From positions 1 to 9,314 of the forward strand of contig CALXNI010000132.1 in the NCBI GenBank assembly GCA_944389715.1: a stretch of 9,314 nt of DNA, in the 5' to 3' direction. Both the position numbers and the translations under genes were made by a program. Source of the stretch: an uncultured Clostridia bacterium (GTDB lineage: Bacteria; Bacillota; Clostridia; TANB77; CAG-508). The notes below the pieces were generated by a model. That model was not told the origin of the DNA. It saw nothing but the letters and a program-made list of their open reading frames with translations, and ran no database searches. Of the stretch, positions 6,454 to 9,314 are shown in pieces (within the stretch, counting starts at the first letter, position 1; every line of letters begins with the position of its first letter).

Positions 6454-7695
6454 ATGTATGAAGAATTTGGAATAAATGAAAAAATTATAAATTTATCTAA
6501 AAGTGTAGAAAATTGTTTAAGTGTAATTTTTAATAAAGTAAATGAGGTTTCAGAATATAATAGTCTAAAAGTATTAATGGCATTTCAAAAATATAATTTG
6601 TCTGAAATGCATTTTAATGGGACAACCGGATATGGATATGGAGATATAGGAAGAGATACTATAGAAAAAATATATTCAGATATTTTTAAAACTGAAGATG
6701 CATTAGTAAGAACCCAGTTTATATCTGGTACACATGCACTTTCTACGGCCTTATTTGGAATTTTAAGACCTGGAGATACTTTAATTAGCATTTCTGGTAA
6801 ACCATATGATACTTTGGATGAAGTAATTGGAATACAAGAAAATAAAAGTTCATTAATGAGTTATGGAATTAATTATGAACAAATAGAATTAGTAGATAAT
6901 GATTTTGATTATGAAAAAATAGAACAAAGACTAAAAAGTGGCAAAATAAAATTAATAGAAATACAACGTTCTAGAGGATATTCTTTAAGAAAAACTTTAG
7001 ATTTAGAAAAAGTAGAGAGAGTAATAAAACTAATAAAAAAAATAAATAAAGATATAATTGTAATGGTAGATAATTGCTACTGCGAATTTGTAGGAGAAAA
7101 AGAACCTACTGAAGTAGGAGCAGATATAGTTGTAGGTTCTTTAATTAAAAATTTAGGTGGTGGAATTGCACCAAATGGAGCATATATAGTAGGCAGGGAA
7201 GATTTAGTTCAATTATGTGCTGAAAGATTAACAGCACCAGGACTTGGAAAAGAAGTTGGTCCAAGTTTAGGAATAAATAAACAAATATTACAAGGACTAT
7301 TCTTTGCACCACAAGTGGTAGCAAGTGCAGTTAAAACATCTATATTTGCAAGTAAAATGCTCGAAGAATTGGGATATAAAGTAGAACCTAAATATAATGA
7401 TAAGAGGTCAGATATAGTTCAAACAATAGAATTTGGGAACAAAGAAAAATTAATAAAATTTTGTCAAGGTATACAAGCAGCATCTCCAATAGATTCCTCA
7501 TCTATTCCAGAACCATGGGATATGCCAGGTTATACAGACCAAGTTATAATGGCGGCGGGAGCATTTACACAAGGATCATCAATTGAGCTTAGTTGTGACG
7601 CACCAATAAGACCACCATATACAGCATTTTTACAGGGAGGGCTTATGTATGAGTACGGAAAGATAGGAATATTAAAGGCAATATCAATGCTTTAA
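6454..7695 (+). CDS. Methionine gamma-lyase family PLP protein (YnbB / aluminium-resistance type)
   Basis: Fold-type I pyridoxal-phosphate protein of 413 aa, the usual size for this family (PF06838), often labelled methionine gamma-lyase family or aluminium resistance protein; the physiological substrate is unknown. The ATG follows AAAAAGGAG. Visible elements: FNGTTGYGYGDIGRDTIE near residues 54-71; SGTHALSTAL (91-100), which should contact the cofactor phosphate; VMVDNCYCEF (203-212), with Asp206 expected to pair with the pyridine nitrogen; and SLIKNLGGG (229-237), with Lys232 the probable Schiff-base lysine. The C-terminus AAGAFTQGSSIELSCDAP through PYTAFLQGG is typical of the family. It stands alone between a terminator and a palindromic spacer, so neighbours do not clarify its role. 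Cytoplasmic, no frame problems. Confidence 0.93.
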   Translation: MYEEFGINEKIINLSKSVENCLSVIFNKVNEVSEYNSLKVLMAFQKYNLSEMHFNGTTGYGYGDIGRDTIEKIYSDIFKTEDALVRTQFISGTHALSTALFGILRPGDTLISISGKPYDTLDEVIGIQENKSSLMSYGINYEQIELVDNDFDYEKIEQRLKSGKIKLIEIQRSRGYSLRKTLDLEKVERVIKLIKKINKDIIVMVDNCYCEFVGEKEPTEVGADIVVGSLIKNLGGGIAPNGAYIVGREDLVQLCAERLTAPGLGKEVGPSLGINKQILQGLFFAPQVVASAVKTSIFASKMLEELGYKVEPKYNDKRSDIVQTIEFGNKEKLIKFCQGIQAASPIDSSSIPEPWDMPGYTDQVIMAAGAFTQGSSIELSCDAPIRPPYTAFLQGGLMYEYGKIGILKAISML

Positions 7696-7707
7696 TTGCG
7701 GAATGAA

Positions 7708-7831
7708 GTGGAATTTCAATGAGAAGTGGGATGTGGGAAGTGTGAAATTAGGGTAAGCCTTACGTAGCCTAACCCTAAAAAAGCACACCTCACACTTCGC
7801 ACCTCTCACATCACAAAACAAATTCCAATTT
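7708..7831. repeat. Decayed long palindrome filling an intergenic spacer
   Basis: Nested inverted repeats share roughly one centre near 7765: GGAATTT 7710-7716 with 7820-7826; GAAGTGTGA 7737-7745 with 7790-7798; TTAGGGT 7748-7754 with 7772-7778; and GAGAAGTG 7721-7728 with 7800-7807 (7 of 8). The composition is skewed, purine-rich on the left and pyrimidine-rich on the right. It may be an old MITE-like insertion or a large RNA hairpin acting as terminator. No ORF lies here. Confidence 0.6.
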
Positions 7832-7857
7832 ATATGATAATAGGAAGGGTATTTTTA

Positions 7858-9130
7858 ATGAGTGACATTATTATAATTGGTGGTGGACCGGCAGGGATGA
7901 TTGCTGGAATATCAGCAGCAAAAAATGGAAATAAAGTAACAATAATTGAAAAGATGAACTCATGTGGCAAAAAACTCCTTATTACAGGGAAAGGCAGATG
8001 TAATATAACAAACAGTACAGATATTAATGGGTTTATTGAAAATACACTTTGCAATAGTAGATTTCTTTATGGTGCATTAAATAATTTTGATAATAATGAC
8101 ATAATACGATTATTAGAAAATGAAGGAGTTAAAACCAAAGTAGAAAGAGGAGGAAGAGTTTTTCCTGTTTCTGATAAATCTCAAGATGTATTAAATGCAC
8201 TGCTTAGGATATTAAAAAAGCTAGATGTAAAAATATTAACCAATACAGAAGTAAAAAAGATTGTAGTAAAAAATGGAAAAGTAGAAGGAGTAAAATTAAA
8301 CAATGTAGGGGCCAATTTCCTCGGCGATCCGTTAAGAGATGAACTAAAAGCAGATAAAATAATTTTAGCAACAGGTGGAAAAAGCTATTCTGTATGCGGT
8401 TCAACAGGAGACGGGTATAGACTAGCAAAAGAATTAGGACACACTATAATTGATATAAAACCATCACTAATACCACTAATTTCAAACAATAAAGAGTGTG
8501 GCAAGCTCCAAGGATTATCTTTAAGAAATATTGCAATAAAATTAAAAAATAATGATAAAGTTATATATAAAGATTTTGGAGAAATGATATTTACACATTA
8601 TGGAGTATCAGGTCCAGTAATACTAAGTGCTTCAGCTTACTTAACAAGATATAATAATGTGAGTGAACTACTTAAAAATAATAGAATAAAGTTAGAAATA
8701 GACCTAAAACCAGCTTTAAGTGAGGAGAAATTAGATTTAAGAATACTCAGAGATTTTAATGAAGTAAAGAATAAAGAATTTAAAAATAGCTTAGACAAAT
8801 TACTTCCACAAAAGCTAATTCCAGTAATTATAGAAAAAACAAAAATAAATCCAAAAAAACAAGTAAATGAAATAACAAAAAAAGAACGAACAAAAATAGT
8901 GCAAATTCTTAAGTGTTTTGAGATTAATATAAATGGAATAAGACCAATAGAAGAAGCGATAATAACATCCGGGGGAGTAAGTACTAAAGAGATAAATCCA
9001 AAAACAATGGAATCTAAAATTATAAAAGGATTATATTTTGCAGGAGAGATAATAGATGTAGATGCATTAACAGGAGGATTTAATTTACAAATTGCGTGGA
9101 GCACACGGTTTCACAGCTGGAATGGACTAA
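7858..9130 (+). CDS. HI0933/YtfP-family FAD-dependent oxidoreductase, C-terminus reached by a +1 frameshift
   Basis: BaiN/HI0933-type flavoprotein; substrate unknown. The ATG at 7858 has AGGAAGGG 8 nt upstream and starts MSDIIIIGGGPAGMIAG; the in-frame ATG at 7834 lacks such a site. Key parts: dinucleotide-binding GGGPAG (8-13); CGKKLLITGKGRCNITNS (36-53); RGGRVFPVSDKS (97-108); ILATGGKSYSVCGSTGDGY; EMIFTHYGVSGPVILSAS; TSGGVSTKEINPKTMESK; and GLYFAGEIIDVDALTGGFNL near 389-408. The zero frame then reads IAWST-R-F-H-S-W and runs to 9162. Skipping C9106 in the CGG codon gives IAWST-GFTAGMD and TAA at 9128-9130, the family's usual ending, 423 aa. Residues 150-164 (VGANFLGDPLRDELK) look like a repeat-derived insertion of GC-rich codons. 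Confidence 0.9.
8304..8331 (+). repeat. 28-nt palindromic-repeat relative inside the flavoprotein gene
   Basis: This segment starts TGTAGGGG and ends CGGCGATCCG. Aligned without gaps to 20-47 it matches at 20 of 28 positions, including the first 8 and 9 of the last 10. It shares TGTAGGGGC with 9181-9189. Its codons (GGG GCC, TTC CTC GGC, CCG) are unlike the rest of the gene. It is read in frame and adds about 9-15 residues between a strand and the ADKIILATGG motif, where relatives normally have a short turn. Confidence 0.7.
9106..9108 (+). other. Putative +1 frameshift site 3 (ACA-C-GGT)
   Basis: The zero frame reads ACA CGG TTT CAC and continues to TGA 9160-9162 with no family resemblance. 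Skipping C9106 gives ACA GGT TTC ACA GCT GGA ATG GAC TAA (T-GFTAGMD), the normal HI0933 C-terminal helix start. The glycine codon is GGT, so the shared element with sites 1 and 2 is C-GG-N, not CGGG. Confidence 0.75.
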
Positions 9131-9180
9131 ATTGTAATTTGGAAAATAGAATTTGGAATTGAGAATTTGGATTTTGGATA

Positions 9181-9207
9181 TGTAGGGGCGGGCCTTGTGT
9201 CCGCCCG
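9181..9207. repeat. 27-nt GC-rich palindromic unit
   Basis: It starts TGTAGGGGCGG and ends CCGCCCG, with a stem GGGCGG (9186-9191) and CCGCCC (9201-9206). It has the same start, end and length class as 20-47 and 8304-8331, so it is a sequence variant of the same short repeat family. It sits 3' of the flavoprotein gene; between 9131 and 9180 there are only AATTTGGA-like AT-rich repeats and no clear T-tract terminator. Confidence 0.75.
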
Positions 9208-9209
9208 AA

Positions 9210-9303
9210 ACAAAATAATTGCAAATGTTGTAGGGGTCGCCGCCCACGGCGACCCGCATATCAATATTTTAGGGTCGCCCAGGGGTGCGACCCCTACAGA
9301 TTT
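9210..9303. repeat. 94-bp GC-rich interspersed repeat, right copy
   Basis: Direct repeat of 1-94 with one mismatch (9270). It has the same 12-bp terminal inverted repeats (9229-9240 and 9287-9298) and both internal hairpins. Together with 9181-9207 it forms a compound repeat cluster. The remaining bases to 9314 are AT-rich, with no feature seen. Confidence 0.92.
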
Positions 9304-9314
9304 ACAATTAATTT

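Noticed and set aside
7834..7857. Upstream ATG for the flavoprotein (adds MIIGRVFL)
   Set aside because: It lacks a ribosome binding site, while AGGAAGGG is ideally placed for the ATG at 7858, where the FAD-binding strand begins as in the family.
8637..9104. Long minus-strand ORF opposite the flavoprotein
   Set aside because: It is the antisense shadow of a conserved coding region, with no ribosome binding site and a composition explained by the AT-rich codons of the plus strand.

Overview
The window comes from a very AT-rich, low-GC Gram-positive bacterium, most likely an uncultured member of the Clostridia. Supporting signs are AGA-dominated arginine codons, AAGGAGG-type ribosome binding sites, a DUF4364 regulator, an LPxTG thioester adhesin with its own sortase, and a YnbB-type PLP protein. 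I cannot name a species. Layout: a 94-bp GC-rich repeat (1-94); a TrmH/SpoU RNA methyltransferase split over three frames (147-934); a perfect-stem bidirectional terminator; a DUF4364 regulator on the minus strand (1530-1000); a divergent promoter region; an unrecognised charged helical protein (1671-2729) with its own terminator; a sortase and LPKTG thioester adhesin operon (2919-4861); a consensus promoter and CNNM/CBS/CorC_HlyC membrane protein (4956-6317); a methionine gamma-lyase-family PLP protein (6454-7695); a decayed palindrome; a HI0933-family flavoprotein (7858-9130); then two GC-rich repeats, the second a near-copy of positions 1-94.

The strongest observation is translational. Two otherwise well-preserved genes contain three +1 frame breaks: at 558 and 856 in the methyltransferase and at 9106 in the flavoprotein. 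In all three the zero-frame codon is CGG, and skipping its C gives a GGN glycine codon at a position where the family normally has glycine, with the conserved protein continuing in the new frame. I found no other in-frame CGG in any gene here, although CGA, CGT and CGC are used for arginine and CGG occurs harmlessly in other frames. This fits +1 frameshifting, or four-base decoding, at an unassigned or starved CGG codon. Systematic sequencing error and gene decay remain alternatives.

Other points of interest: a 28-nt palindromic repeat related to the intergenic repeats appears to have inserted in frame into the flavoprotein gene; the sortase reading frame has no ATG, GTG or TTG ahead of its membrane segment; and the adhesin stops one residue after LPKTG, without the usual hydrophobic tail.

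Only sortase and adhesin form a clear functional pair: the sortase would attach the thioester adhesin to the envelope. The remaining genes look like separately transcribed housekeeping or accessory genes.
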